NCBI RefSeq assembly: GCF_030269485.1
Contig: NZ_BSTL01000038.1
Coordinates: forward strand, 16,328 to 80,327
Direction of reading: 5' to 3'
DNA length: 64,000 nucleotides
Origin: Actinoplanes sp. NBRC 103695
GTDB taxonomy: Bacteria > Actinomycetota > Actinomycetes > Mycobacteriales > Micromonosporaceae
The position numbers and the translations under genes were made by a program. Within the stretch, counting starts at the first letter, position 1, and each line of letters opens with the position of its first letter. The notes beneath the pieces are model-generated. The model had not been told where the DNA came from, did no database searches, and saw nothing but the letters and a program-made list of their open reading frames with translations. Positions 17,696 to 25,431 of this stretch are shown here, in pieces.

Positions 17696-18649
17696 TCAGT
17701 TCGATGTCCGTTGGGTGTCACGCACGGGCTGGACGATTTCGGTTTCCCATGTTGCCGGGTCGGGGCTTTCCCCGGGATCGGTCAGGTATGTCTCCCACGG
17801 CGCTCCCGCCGCCGACAATTGCTGGTCACGCATCCACTTCTCGATCTCCTGGTAAGACTCGGGCAGGCTGTCGTAGGGTCCTCGATGGACGGTCACCACC
17901 GCGCGCCCCGCGGGAATGGTGATTGCCTCGATCCTGTCGCTGAGTGCCGTTGACGGGGGTTCGGCGATCGTTATACCGCCCTCGATGACGAGCGACCCCA
18001 TTCCTACCTCGGGATAGCGGGCGAACGGCGGCCCGGTGATTGCCAGGCCGTGCTGCTGGGCGTAGCCGAAAACCGTGGGGAGGCACTCGGCGAGCGCAGC
18101 CGCGATCTCGTCGCGGGCAATCCGACGACGTATCACGAGGGCGTGGAAGGCGGGCACGGCACGAACCGAGATCTGCAGCGGCACAGCGGGTTTCCTTTCG
18201 GTGATGCGGAGGTGGTACAGGCTGATGCAGGGTGCCGTCGAACTCACCGCCGAGGCGTGCGTTGCGGCGGTAAGCCGGCCGGCGACGTGCAAGCCGCGGG
18301 CACGGTAGCGCAGCGGGCTCTGGTCGAGGTGGCGGGTGAACGCCCGGGTGAAGACCTCGTGGCTGGCGAATCCCTGGTCGGAGGCGATCGCCGACACGCG
18401 ACGGCCGTTGGACACCAGTTCTGCCGCGGCACGGGCCAGCCGGACCCGCGTGGTGTACGCCTTCGGGGTTTCGCCTACCAGCCGCCGGAACCGGCGGTGC
18501 AGATCGAACCGGGACCGGCGCGCCCACACCGCCAGCATCGGCAGCGAGACGTCTCCACTCAACCGGGAGTTGACCGCGGCGAGGAGCTGAAGTAACTGTC
18601 TGGTTCCCGACGACACGGTGGGACGGTACCGCTCGGCCAGCACTACCAC
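17696..18649 (-). CDS. AraC-family regulator with GyrI-like effector domain
   Basis: 317 residues. Residues 15-120 hold the two AraC helix-turn-helices (LPMLAVWARRSRFDLHRRFR; VSAIASDQGFASHEVFTRAF). The C-terminal 160 residues (ISVRAVPAFHALVIRRR ... AITIPAGRAVVTVHRGPYDS) form a GyrI-like SOUL/effector domain with the usual HRGPYDSL turn. Such proteins (Rob, BmrR-like partners) sense hydrophobic drugs. The start is uncertain; GTG 18649 gives a few extra residues before the HTH. No obvious target operon is adjacent. Confidence 0.85.
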   Translation of the reverse strand: MVVLAERYRPTVSSGTRQLLQLLAAVNSRLSGDVSLPMLAVWARRSRFDLHRRFRRLVGETPKAYTTRVRLARAAAELVSNGRRVSAIASDQGFASHEVFTRAFTRHLDQSPLRYRARGLHVAGRLTAATHASAVSSTAPCISLYHLRITERKPAVPLQISVRAVPAFHALVIRRRIARDEIAAALAECLPTVFGYAQQHGLAITGPPFARYPEVGMGSLVIEGGITIAEPPSTALSDRIEAITIPAGRAVVTVHRGPYDSLPESYQEIEKWMRDQQLSAAGAPWETYLTDPGESPDPATWETEIVQPVRDTQRTSN

Positions 18650-19095
18650 TTGACGATTCTTGCGCGGTTACCGAACCGCACTCTTGTCGGGCAGATCCCG
18701 TGCACTCAACTCGGCAAATCCGGATGCGGCCAAGAGACAGTGAATGTCACCGTCTGTAGTTGATGATCTGTGTGCGGGTATGGAGCTGATCTCGGCACGG
18801 GCCAGGTCGAAGCTCACCGAGATTCGCTCGTGGTGCGCTTGGCTGCTGCGTGCGGTCGCCTGCGATTGGTTCGGGGGCTGTCATCGGTGGTCGCGGTACC
18901 GATGTGCCCCGCCTTGACGCGCAGGCCAGCAGGGCTGGCCAGGGCGGCCTTCAGCCCGTACGGAATTCGGGTGGACCGCTCCGCCGATCCGGCTGTCGGT
19001 GGGAGGGTGCAACTCCACAGTGAAGAGCGTTTCCGCAGCTCAAGCGGTGTATCGCGAGCATCACGAAATGAACATTTTACGCGAATGCCATATCG
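18650..19095. other. Gap between AraC-like gene and tRNA-Met, nothing recognised
   Basis: This 446-base stretch contains no credible gene: the open frames have no ribosome site and no recognisable product. A GGCCAGC/GCTGGCC hairpin is near 18926. It adjoins the 3' end of the tRNA and is the place where an attachment site or scar would be expected; I found no second copy of the tRNA 3' sequence in the window. Confidence 0.4.
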
Positions 19096-19169
19096 TGGGG
19101 TGGACGGGACTCGAACCCGTGACCGATCGATTATGAGTCGACTGCTCTAACCTGCTGAGCTACCACCCC
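19096..19169 (-). tRNA. tRNA with anticodon CAT (elongator Met likely)
   Basis: The minus strand folds as a full cloverleaf: acceptor GGGGTGG/CCACCCC, D arm GCTC/GAGC, anticodon loop CTCATAA, T arm ACGGG-TTCGAGT-CCCGT, discriminator A. CCA is not encoded. The anticodon CAT could be elongator methionine or lysidine-modified isoleucine; the sequence does not settle which. It stands alone, with its 3' end facing the accessory region. Confidence 0.9.
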
Positions 19170-19213
19170 GTACGCGGCGGTACACGACGCCTCGTACCGG
19201 CGGCGATCCTATC

Positions 19214-19232
19214 CTCCGGGCACTACCCGGAG
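19214..19232 (-). terminator. Hairpin after the FAD oxidoreductase
   Basis: CTCCGGG and CCCGGAG pair perfectly around CACTA, just beyond the stop codon of the minus-strand gene at 19241. No long T run follows, as is common in actinobacteria. Confidence 0.6.
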
Positions 19233-19240
19233 CCACCGAA

Positions 19241-20527
19241 CTAGGCCGGTACGGTGGCCGCGCCCAGTGCCGTCAGGACCGCTCCGGCGGTGCGCCAGCC
19301 GCCTGCCAGGGCGCCCTGGATGGACGGGGTGTCGCGGTGGTCGCCGGCCACGAAGAGGCCGTCGCCTATGGAGATCGGCTTGCGGAGGTCGCCTTGCGGG
19401 GCGGGGGCGGCGGGCAGCGCGTGGGGCAGGGTGACGGCCTTCAGCAGGGTCCAGTCGTCGGTGGGCGCGCCGTACATGCGGGCCAGCTCGACCCGGATGA
19501 CCTGCTCGGAGGCGCCGGACGGGGCCGAGACGCCGACCACTGACGCGGCGATGAGGCTTTTGCCGGCGGGGGCGTACTCGGGGGCCGCGTTGCTCATGAC
19601 GACCGTGCTGGCGATGATCTCGCGGCGGTCGCCGTCGAGCAGCAGGGTCGGTTCGTCGATGGGCGCGTGGTCGGCGCCGAAGTAGAACGTGGTCAAGCCG
19701 TTCATGGCGGGCATCGGCAGGCGGGGCAGCAGGCCGGCGGCGGTCGCCGGGTCGGTGGCCACGATGACGGCCCGGCAGCTGATCTCGCCGCCGTCGGTGA
19801 TCACCTGGCCGCGTCCGACGCCGACGGTCTTGGCGTTGACCAGAAGCTGGGGGTACGGGAGGGGGCCGGCGATCGCGGCCGGCAGGGCGGCCATGCCCGC
19901 GGCGGGGACACCGAGGCGGCCTCGGGCGAACGAGCGGAGCACCATGGCCAGCACGTGACTGGAGGTTTCCAGCGAGCGGTCGCCGAAGACGCCGCTGAGG
20001 AACGGCCGCAGGACCTCTTCGATGATGCGATGGGACAGGCCTGCTCGCCGCAGCGCCTCCTGGGTCGTGCACTCGGGCTGGGCGAGCAGCCGTGGCACCG
20101 GGGTTGTCGCGTATTTCGTGGCCAGGGCCGCGAAGCGAAGCCGGTCGGTCAGCGTGCCCACATCAGACGTGAGCGACCTGTGGCTGGTCAGCGGCTCGCG
20201 CAGCGGGTTCTCCAGCCGGTGCAGTTCGCCGGCGCGGCGGACCAGGACGCCGGAGGTGAAGTAGCGCAGGTCGAGCGCGTCCAGGTCGAGCAGGGCGGGG
20301 AGCCGGGGGTACGCGGTGTTGAGGATCTGAAAGCCGCGGTCGAGGCGCCAGCCGTCGACGACATCCGTGGCGACCCGGCCGCCGATGCGGTCGCTCGCCT
20401 CCACCAGGAGCCATTCGACGCCGGCGCGGTCGAGGCGGCGGGCAGCGGCCAGCCCGGCGAGACCGCCGCCGACGATGACGACGTCCACCTTCACGGGCTG
20501 CGACACAAGCACCTCACCCTGCATCAT
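19241..20527 (-). CDS. NAD(P)/FAD-dependent oxidoreductase (amine oxidase / phytoene desaturase-like)
   Basis: 428 residues. N-terminal dinucleotide motif DVVIVGGGLAGLAAARRL with the following LLVEASDRIGGRVATD (GG doublet motif), DRGFQILNTAYP, and a C-terminal GLFVAGDHRDTPSIQGALAG that binds FAD. This matches flavin-containing amine oxidoreductases and protoporphyrinogen/phytoene-type desaturases. The substrate is unknown. Alternative starts are ATG 20527, ATG 20524 and GTG 20506; the last has GGTGAGG ahead of it. It sits alone between two tRNA genes. Confidence 0.88.
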   Translation of the reverse strand: MMQGEVLVSQPVKVDVVIVGGGLAGLAAARRLDRAGVEWLLVEASDRIGGRVATDVVDGWRLDRGFQILNTAYPRLPALLDLDALDLRYFTSGVLVRRAGELHRLENPLREPLTSHRSLTSDVGTLTDRLRFAALATKYATTPVPRLLAQPECTTQEALRRAGLSHRIIEEVLRPFLSGVFGDRSLETSSHVLAMVLRSFARGRLGVPAAGMAALPAAIAGPLPYPQLLVNAKTVGVGRGQVITDGGEISCRAVIVATDPATAAGLLPRLPMPAMNGLTTFYFGADHAPIDEPTLLLDGDRREIIASTVVMSNAAPEYAPAGKSLIAASVVGVSAPSGASEQVIRVELARMYGAPTDDWTLLKAVTLPHALPAAPAPQGDLRKPISIGDGLFVAGDHRDTPSIQGALAGGWRTAGAVLTALGAATVPA

Positions 20528-20588
20528 GTGACGCAGACCAGCCTAAACAGAAAAAGGATCCGCCGCGGCGGATCCCATTGTCTGGCGG

Positions 20589-20661
20589 CTCCCCGAATAG
20601 GACTCGAACCTATAACCTGCCGGTTAACAGCCGGCTGCTCTGCCAATTGAGCTATCGGGGA
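20589..20661 (-). tRNA. tRNA-Asn (anticodon GTT)
   Basis: Minus-strand cloverleaf: acceptor TCCCCGA/TCGGGGA, D arm GCTC/GAGC, anticodon stem GCCGG/CCGGC with loop CTGTTAA, T arm ATAGG-TTCGAGT-CCTAT, discriminator G. CCA is not encoded. Confidence 0.95.
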
Positions 20662-20846
20662 AGGCCGTCGCCTCAGAGGAGAGCTCCCCTGGCGACCGGG
20701 ACTACAGTACATGACCCCCCACCCCCCTTGTCGACGGGGTTGGGCCGCGGCGCGCCAACCAGGCGAAACCCGGCACGAGGCATGAGCTCGGTGCACGATG
20801 GGTATGCAGTGGCGCAGACAGCAAGTTACGAGCGGAAGGAGCCGCC

Positions 20847-21125
20847 ATGCGCGGAAAGCTCATGTTCATCGGTGGTCTGGCGGCGGGCTTCGTCCTTGGC
20901 AGCCGCGCCGGCCGGGAGAAGTACGAAGAGATCCGGGCCAACGCCAAGAAGGTGTGGGAGCACCCCACCGTCCAGGAGGCGGCGGGCGTTGCCCAGGCGC
21001 AGGCCACGAAGCTGTACTCCGAGGGCAAGGACAAGCTCGACCAGTCCAAGCTCGGTCAGAAGCTGCACGACAAGTCGACGGAGCTGAACAGCTCGAGCAC
21101 CACCAGCACCAGCACCACGTACTGA
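20847..21125 (+). CDS. Small YtxH-like protein
   Basis: 92 residues. A short hydrophobic N terminus KLMFIGGLAAGFVLGSRAGR is followed by a charged amphipathic helix (EKYEEIRANAKKVWEHPTVQ) and a Ser/Thr tail. This GFxxGSRAGREKYE arrangement is typical of actinobacterial YtxH-type membrane-anchored stress proteins of unknown function. GCGGAAGGAG lies just upstream of ATG 20847. It ends at a strong bidirectional hairpin. Confidence 0.8.
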   Translation: MRGKLMFIGGLAAGFVLGSRAGREKYEEIRANAKKVWEHPTVQEAAGVAQAQATKLYSEGKDKLDQSKLGQKLHDKSTELNSSSTTSTSTTY

Positions 21126-21130
21126 GATAT

Positions 21131-21161
21131 CCGGTAGGGGGCCTCGCGGCCCCCTACCCGG
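21131..21161. terminator. Strong bidirectional hairpin between convergent genes
   Basis: TAGGGGGCC at 21135-21143 pairs with GGCCCCCTA at 21148-21156 around a TCGC tetraloop, with CCGG flanks adding pairs. It lies between the YtxH-like gene (plus) and the TIM-barrel isomerase (minus) and can end both transcripts. Confidence 0.8.
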
Positions 21162-21163
21162 AC

Positions 21164-22168
21164 TCATTTGGACGAGAACGCGGCGTCGAAGGCGGCGGTC
21201 GGCGCGTCGAAGGCGAGCCGACGCACGAACTGCAGCGCCTCGGGCGCCCCGACCAGCCGGTCCATCCCGGCGTCTTCCCACTCGATCGAGATCGGCCCGT
21301 CGTACCCGATGCTGTTGAGGGCTCTGAAGCAGTCCTCCCACGGGACGTCGCCGTGGCCGGTGGACACGAAGTCCCAGCCGCGCCGCAGGTCGGCCCAGGG
21401 CAGGTGGGAGCTCATCCGTCCGCGCCGCCCGTCGCCGGTGCGCACCTTCGCGTCCTTGCAGTCGACGTGGTAGATCAGGTCCTTGAACTCGAGGATGAAG
21501 TTCACCGGGTCGAGGTCCTGCCAGACGAAGTGGGACGGATCCCAGTTCAGGCCGAAGGCGGGGCGGTTGCCGATGGCCTCCAGCGCGCGGCGGGTCGTCC
21601 AGTAGTCGTACGCGATCTCGCTGGGGTGGACCTCGTGCGCGAAGCGCACCCCGACCTCGTCGAACACGTCGAGGATCGGGTTCCACCGGTCGGCGAAGTC
21701 CTGGTAGCCGGCCTCGATCATCGACTCGGGCACCGGCGGGAACATCGCGATGGTGTGCCAGATCGACGAGCCGGTGAAGCCGACGACCGTTTTGACGCCG
21801 AGCTTGGCGGCGGCCCGTGCGGTGTCCTTCATGCGCTCGGCGGCCCGCTGCCGGACGCCCTCCGCGTCGCCGTCGCCCCAGATCACCGGGCCGACGATGT
21901 CCTGGTGCCGCTGGTCGATCGGGTGGTCGCAGACGGCCTGGCCGACCAGGTGGTTGCTGATGGCGTACACGGACAGGCCGTACTTCGCCAGCTGCTCCTT
22001 CTTCCGGTCGATGTAGTCGTCCTCGGCCAGCGCCCTGTCCACCTCGAAGTGGTCGCCCCAGCAGGCGATCTCGAGGCCGTCGTAGCCCCACTCGGAGGCC
22101 AGCCGGCAGACCTCGTCGAACGGCAGGTCGGCCCACTGGCCGGTGAAAAGCGTGATGGGTCGCGCCAC
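21164..22168 (-). CDS. Sugar phosphate isomerase/epimerase (TIM barrel, IolE/xylose-isomerase-like)
   Basis: 334 residues of AP-endonuclease-2 type TIM barrel. Metal-binding residues are visible in VRFAHEVHPSEIAYD (Glu, His), GLNWDPSHFVW (Asp, His), IYHVDCKDAKV (His, Asp), and the terminal ISIEWEDAG (Glu). LFTGQWADLPFDEVCRLASE and YDGLEIACWGDHFEVD form the first strands. Members isomerise or dehydrate sugars and inositols. I chose GTG 22168, six bases after GAGGGAG; ATG 22174 touches the ribosome site. Part of the sugar locus, downstream of the dehydrogenase. Confidence 0.85.
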   Translation of the reverse strand: MARPITLFTGQWADLPFDEVCRLASEWGYDGLEIACWGDHFEVDRALAEDDYIDRKKEQLAKYGLSVYAISNHLVGQAVCDHPIDQRHQDIVGPVIWGDGDAEGVRQRAAERMKDTARAAAKLGVKTVVGFTGSSIWHTIAMFPPVPESMIEAGYQDFADRWNPILDVFDEVGVRFAHEVHPSEIAYDYWTTRRALEAIGNRPAFGLNWDPSHFVWQDLDPVNFILEFKDLIYHVDCKDAKVRTGDGRRGRMSSHLPWADLRRGWDFVSTGHGDVPWEDCFRALNSIGYDGPISIEWEDAGMDRLVGAPEALQFVRRLAFDAPTAAFDAAFSSK

Positions 22169-22323
22169 TGTCATCTCCCTCATCGCATGGTGCAAGAACG
22201 GACGGCGAGGGCAGCCGAACCCCTGGCCCGAGCCGTCGGCGCGGCGGAACGGACCGGCCGGGTTTGCGCCTCCCGGGCCGGTCTGCCGCACCACGGCAGA
22301 GCCGTTTCAGACTCTAATAGCAA

Positions 22324-22490
22324 GGGTCAGGCTGCGCGAGCCCGTCCGGGAAGGCAGTAAGGGTCAGGCTGCGCAAGCCCGTCCAGGAGGGAGCAGGGTC
22401 AGGCTGCGCGAGCCCGTCCGGGAAGGCAGTAAGGGTCAGGCTGCGCAAGCCCGTCCAGGAGGGAGCAGGGTCAGGCTGCGCGAGCCTGTG
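22324..22490. repeat. Five tandem 35/37-bp repeats copied from the end of the upstream gene
   Basis: GGGTCAGGCTGCGC recurs at 22324, 22361, 22396, 22433 and 22468, at alternating intervals of 37 and 35 bases, giving a 72-base higher-order unit. The fifth copy is the last codons and TGA of the gene at 22471-23619, so the array is a tandem duplication of its 3' end. Each copy has a GGCT/AGCC mini-hairpin. There are no unique spacers. Confidence 0.85.
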
Positions 22491-23619
22491 CGGGAGGCGT
22501 CAGGCCGAGGTTGGCGAGTTCATTGCTCGCGTACGCCAGCTCCGACGCGATCGAGTCGGCCGGTGCGGGCGTCCCGGCGGGCCGGTCTGGCGGCGTCTCG
22601 CCCCGCGGGGCGGCGTGCACGTCCAGGCACTCGGTGCCCGGCTGTGCCCCGCCCATCAGATGGCGCAGCGCCGCCCGCCACACGTCCGTGGTGGCGGTGA
22701 GGGGCGCGGGCGGCACCTCGGCCAGCGGCACGTGCCGGCGGACCCGCCACGGCCCGGGCGGGAAGTCGTCCGCCGACGCGGGCATCTCGTCGAGGTAGGC
22801 GCCCCCGGCGTTGGTGATCGGGCAGCGGTCACCGGCGGGCAGGTAGCCGCGCAGGATGTCGGCCGCCGCCGGCGGGGCGGGAACCTCCACCGCGGCGGCG
22901 ATGCGCACCTGGATGACCGACAGCCCGGCCTGGGTGAGCCTGTCCAGCGCGTCGGCCGGGTCCTCCCAGGTGCAGGCGAGGTTGGCCAGGTCGAGGCAGA
23001 TGCCGATGCGTTCCTTGCCGACGCCGGCGAGCGCGGCGATGGTCTGGTCGGTGGCGTCCAGCACGTTGCCGGGCTCGGGCTGCAGGCCGACCCGCACCGC
23101 GCGCCCGGTGTGCCAGGCGACCTCGGCCAGCCCGGCGGAGAGCCGGCCCAGGACGCGTCCGCAGGCTTTCTCCTTGGCGTCGTCCCAGCCCGCGCGGCGG
23201 CCCAGCCCGATCGTGGTGACCGCACCGCGGACCGCGTCGTCGGGCAGCAGGTCGACGAGTACGCGGGCCAGGTCGAGCGTGTACTCGAGGCGGTCCGGGT
23301 CGCTCCAGTCCGGCTCCTCGATAGGATTCTCGCCGCCGCCCCCGGCGTAGGGCATTCCGCTCAACGTGACGACCTCGAGGCCTCGGGCATCGAGTTCACC
23401 ACGCAGCCGGGTGCGGAGACGCCCGTCGACGGCGAGGGCGGCGGCGAGGGTGGGGGGCAGCCACAGGCTCACGGCGAGGACACCGGCATCAAGCCGGCTG
23501 CGAACCTCGGTGGCGTAGGCGTCGATCCGTTCGACCACAGCGGGCAGGTCGCGCGTCCCGTGGACGTCGATGCCCGAGCTGAGGTGGACGAGCCGTCCGG
23601 AACGGTGACGCAGACGCAT
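22471..23619 (-). CDS. TIM-barrel sugar-isomerase-like protein (EboE-like)
   Basis: 382 residues. LRHRSGRLVHLSSGIDVH, VSLWLPPTLAAAL, LEVVTLSGMPYAGGGGENP, VGLQPEPGNVLDAT and GICLDLANLACTWEDP outline a xylose-isomerase-like TIM barrel resembling EboE, a protein of the eustigmatophyte/bacterial ebo metabolite-transfer clusters. The assignment to EboE is from recall. Other ebo genes (UbiA-like eboC, TatD-like eboB) are not in the window. GGGAGGG precedes ATG 23619. The last 60 residues are Ala/Pro rich, and the 3' end has been duplicated five times. Confidence 0.65.
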   Translation of the reverse strand: MRLRHRSGRLVHLSSGIDVHGTRDLPAVVERIDAYATEVRSRLDAGVLAVSLWLPPTLAAALAVDGRLRTRLRGELDARGLEVVTLSGMPYAGGGGENPIEEPDWSDPDRLEYTLDLARVLVDLLPDDAVRGAVTTIGLGRRAGWDDAKEKACGRVLGRLSAGLAEVAWHTGRAVRVGLQPEPGNVLDATDQTIAALAGVGKERIGICLDLANLACTWEDPADALDRLTQAGLSVIQVRIAAAVEVPAPPAAADILRGYLPAGDRCPITNAGGAYLDEMPASADDFPPGPWRVRRHVPLAEVPPAPLTATTDVWRAALRHLMGGAQPGTECLDVHAAPRGETPPDRPAGTPAPADSIASELAYASNELANLGLTPPAQARAA

Positions 23620-24219
23620 CAGATCCCTCCCAGTGGTGCACCAGCGCATCTGCACGTGCATTCGCCCGTGCATCCGGCTCCAGTATGGACCAAGGTCGGG
23701 ATCGGCCATGATCGACGTTCCGTCGTCCGGCGGGTTGCCATGACGCCTCCATCCGTGGGGGTCTTACGGCCCCGGATACGAGAGTCGGCTTACCCACGGA
23801 TCAGCGGCGCACGAGCCGTGCGACCCCGTGACCACCGCGAACATGATCCTTTGGGAAGCTGAGTATCCGTCTCCGACGATGGTCACGCGCGGTGTGAGCT
23901 GCTCGAATTCTTCATCTGAATGTCAACTGAGCGTGACGTGAGAGCGTTTTCCTCGTGCACTAAATGCACAAACGGGCGTGCACGAAACGATCACACGTGC
24001 CGATCACCGCGTGCATCCGCAACACGCCTGGCTGTCATAAAGCATGATCCCCGGTGCTGCTCGGCCCGACCCGAGCAACACCGGGGACGTAACCCGCCGC
24101 GGGCTCGCCGGCGCGGGGCGCAACCGCGCCGTCCCTCGCCAGCCCGCGGCGAGAAGAACGAACGTTCTTTCCTTTGATGACGAACCGTCGCGACCCGGGG
24201 CGTCGCGATCACGGCCGGC
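23620..24219. other. 600-base gap: operator-like repeats and a hairpin, no gene
   Basis: I see no gene. TGCACGTGCA at 23651-23660 is a perfect palindrome, and CGTGCA/TGCACG half-sites recur at 23668-23673, 23955-23962, 23979-23985 and 24011-24016, suggesting binding of a LacI-like or similar regulator ahead of the EboE-like gene. A strong hairpin at 24049-24086 ends the operon entering from the right. Confidence 0.45.
24049..24086 (-). terminator. Long hairpin downstream of the sugar-transport operon
   Basis: A 16-base arm starting CCCCGGTG at 24049 pairs with its complement at 24071-24086 around CCCGAC with a single mismatch. It is 134 bases after the stop of the dehydrogenase gene and separates the transport operon from the EboE-like gene. 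Confidence 0.65.
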
Positions 24220-25404
24220 CTAGGCCATCGCGACCGTCGTGGGTTCCACCTCGATCCAGCGCGACGACTCCGCCGAGCGCTCCACCGCGTCCAGCACCAG
24301 CTGTACCTGGAGCGCGTCCGAGAACGACGGCGTCGGGTCCTGCCCGGTCGCGATCGCCTCGATCAGGTCCCTCATCTCGTGGGTGAACGAGTGCTCGTAC
24401 CCGATGCCGTGCCCCGGTGGCCACCACGCCGACATGTACGGGTGGTCCCCCTCGGTCACCTGGATGACGCTGAAGCCCTGCTCGGCGCTGGGCAGCTGGG
24501 CGTCGTAGAACTCCAGCTCGTTCATCCGCTCGAAGTCGAACGCGACCGAACCGAGCGAGCCGTTGATCTCCACCCGCAGCCCGTTCTTCCGGCCGGTGGC
24601 GAAGCGGGTGGCCTCGTAGGTGGCCACCGCTCCCCCGTCCAGCCGGGCGATGAACAGCGCGGCATCGTCCACGGTGACCTGGCCGGTGCCGGAGCCGTTG
24701 CTCGCGGCGGCCAGACCGGACGACTCGGCCGGCAGCGGGCGCTCCTTGATGAACGTCTCGGTCAGCGCGCTCACCGAGGAGATGTGCTGCCCGGTGACGA
24801 ACTGCGTGAGGTCCACGATGTGCGCGCCGATGTCGCCCAGGGCGCCCGAGCCGGCCTTGTCCTTCTGGAGCCGCCAGACCAGCGGGAACTGCGGGTCGAT
24901 GATCCAGTCCTGCAGGTAGACGGCGCGGACGTGGCGGATGGTGCCGATCCGGCCGTCGGCGATCAGCTTCCGCATCAGAGCCACGGCGGGCACCCGGCGG
25001 TAGTTGAAGCCGCACATCGTGCGTACCCCGTTGATCTTCGCCTGCTCCGCGGCCGCGGCCATCTCCCGCGCCTCGGCCACCGAATTGGCCAGGGGTTTCT
25101 CGCACAGCACGTGCTTGCCCGCGGCCAGCGCGGCCAGCGCGATCTCCGCGTGCGAGTCCCCCGGCGTGCAGACGTCGATCAGATCGATGTCGTCCCGGTC
25201 GATCAGCGATCGCCAATCGGTGGTGTGCGAGGCCCAGCCGAGCTTGGCGGCCGCCTCGGCGACGCCCGCCTCACTCCGGCCGCACACCACCGACAGCTGA
25301 GCCGACAGCGGCAGGTCGAAGGCGTGGTTGACGGTACGCCACGCCTGAGAGTGCGCGGCGCCCATGAACGCGTAGCCGACCATGCCGACCCGCAGCTGCC
25401 CCAT
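24220..25404 (-). CDS. Gfo/Idh/MocA-family oxidoreductase
   Basis: 394 residues. N-terminal Rossmann motif VGMVGYAFMGAAHSQAWR, DVCTPGDSHAEIALAALAAG, the family hallmark CEKPLANSVAEAREM with the catalytic Lys, and MCGFNYRRVPAV, then the C-terminal alpha/beta substrate domain (ALGDIGAHIVDLTQFVTG, with the conserved D-x-x-x-H). These cytosolic enzymes oxidise sugars or inositols with NAD(P). It lies 27 bases after the binding-protein gene in the same direction, so it probably acts on the imported sugar. Confidence 0.9.
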   Translation of the reverse strand: MGQLRVGMVGYAFMGAAHSQAWRTVNHAFDLPLSAQLSVVCGRSEAGVAEAAAKLGWASHTTDWRSLIDRDDIDLIDVCTPGDSHAEIALAALAAGKHVLCEKPLANSVAEAREMAAAAEQAKINGVRTMCGFNYRRVPAVALMRKLIADGRIGTIRHVRAVYLQDWIIDPQFPLVWRLQKDKAGSGALGDIGAHIVDLTQFVTGQHISSVSALTETFIKERPLPAESSGLAAASNGSGTGQVTVDDAALFIARLDGGAVATYEATRFATGRKNGLRVEINGSLGSVAFDFERMNELEFYDAQLPSAEQGFSVIQVTEGDHPYMSAWWPPGHGIGYEHSFTHEMRDLIEAIATGQDPTPSFSDALQVQLVLDAVERSAESSRWIEVEPTTVAMA

Positions 25405-25431
25405 CTCTGAACTCCCTTGGTAGCGGTGCTA

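Noticed and set aside
18770..19150. A 126-codon plus-strand open frame before and across tRNA-Met.
   Set aside because: It runs through the tRNA gene, and its product resembles nothing; the GVDGTRTRDRSIMSR ending is the familiar mistranslation of a tRNA gene.
20589..20661. tRNA-Asn as an integration site.
   Set aside because: Both sides carry ordinary genes and no repeat of its 3' end was seen.
22324..22490. Possible CRISPR array.
   Set aside because: The units abut without unique spacers and derive from a coding 3' end; no cas genes are present. The same applies to 50757-50845.
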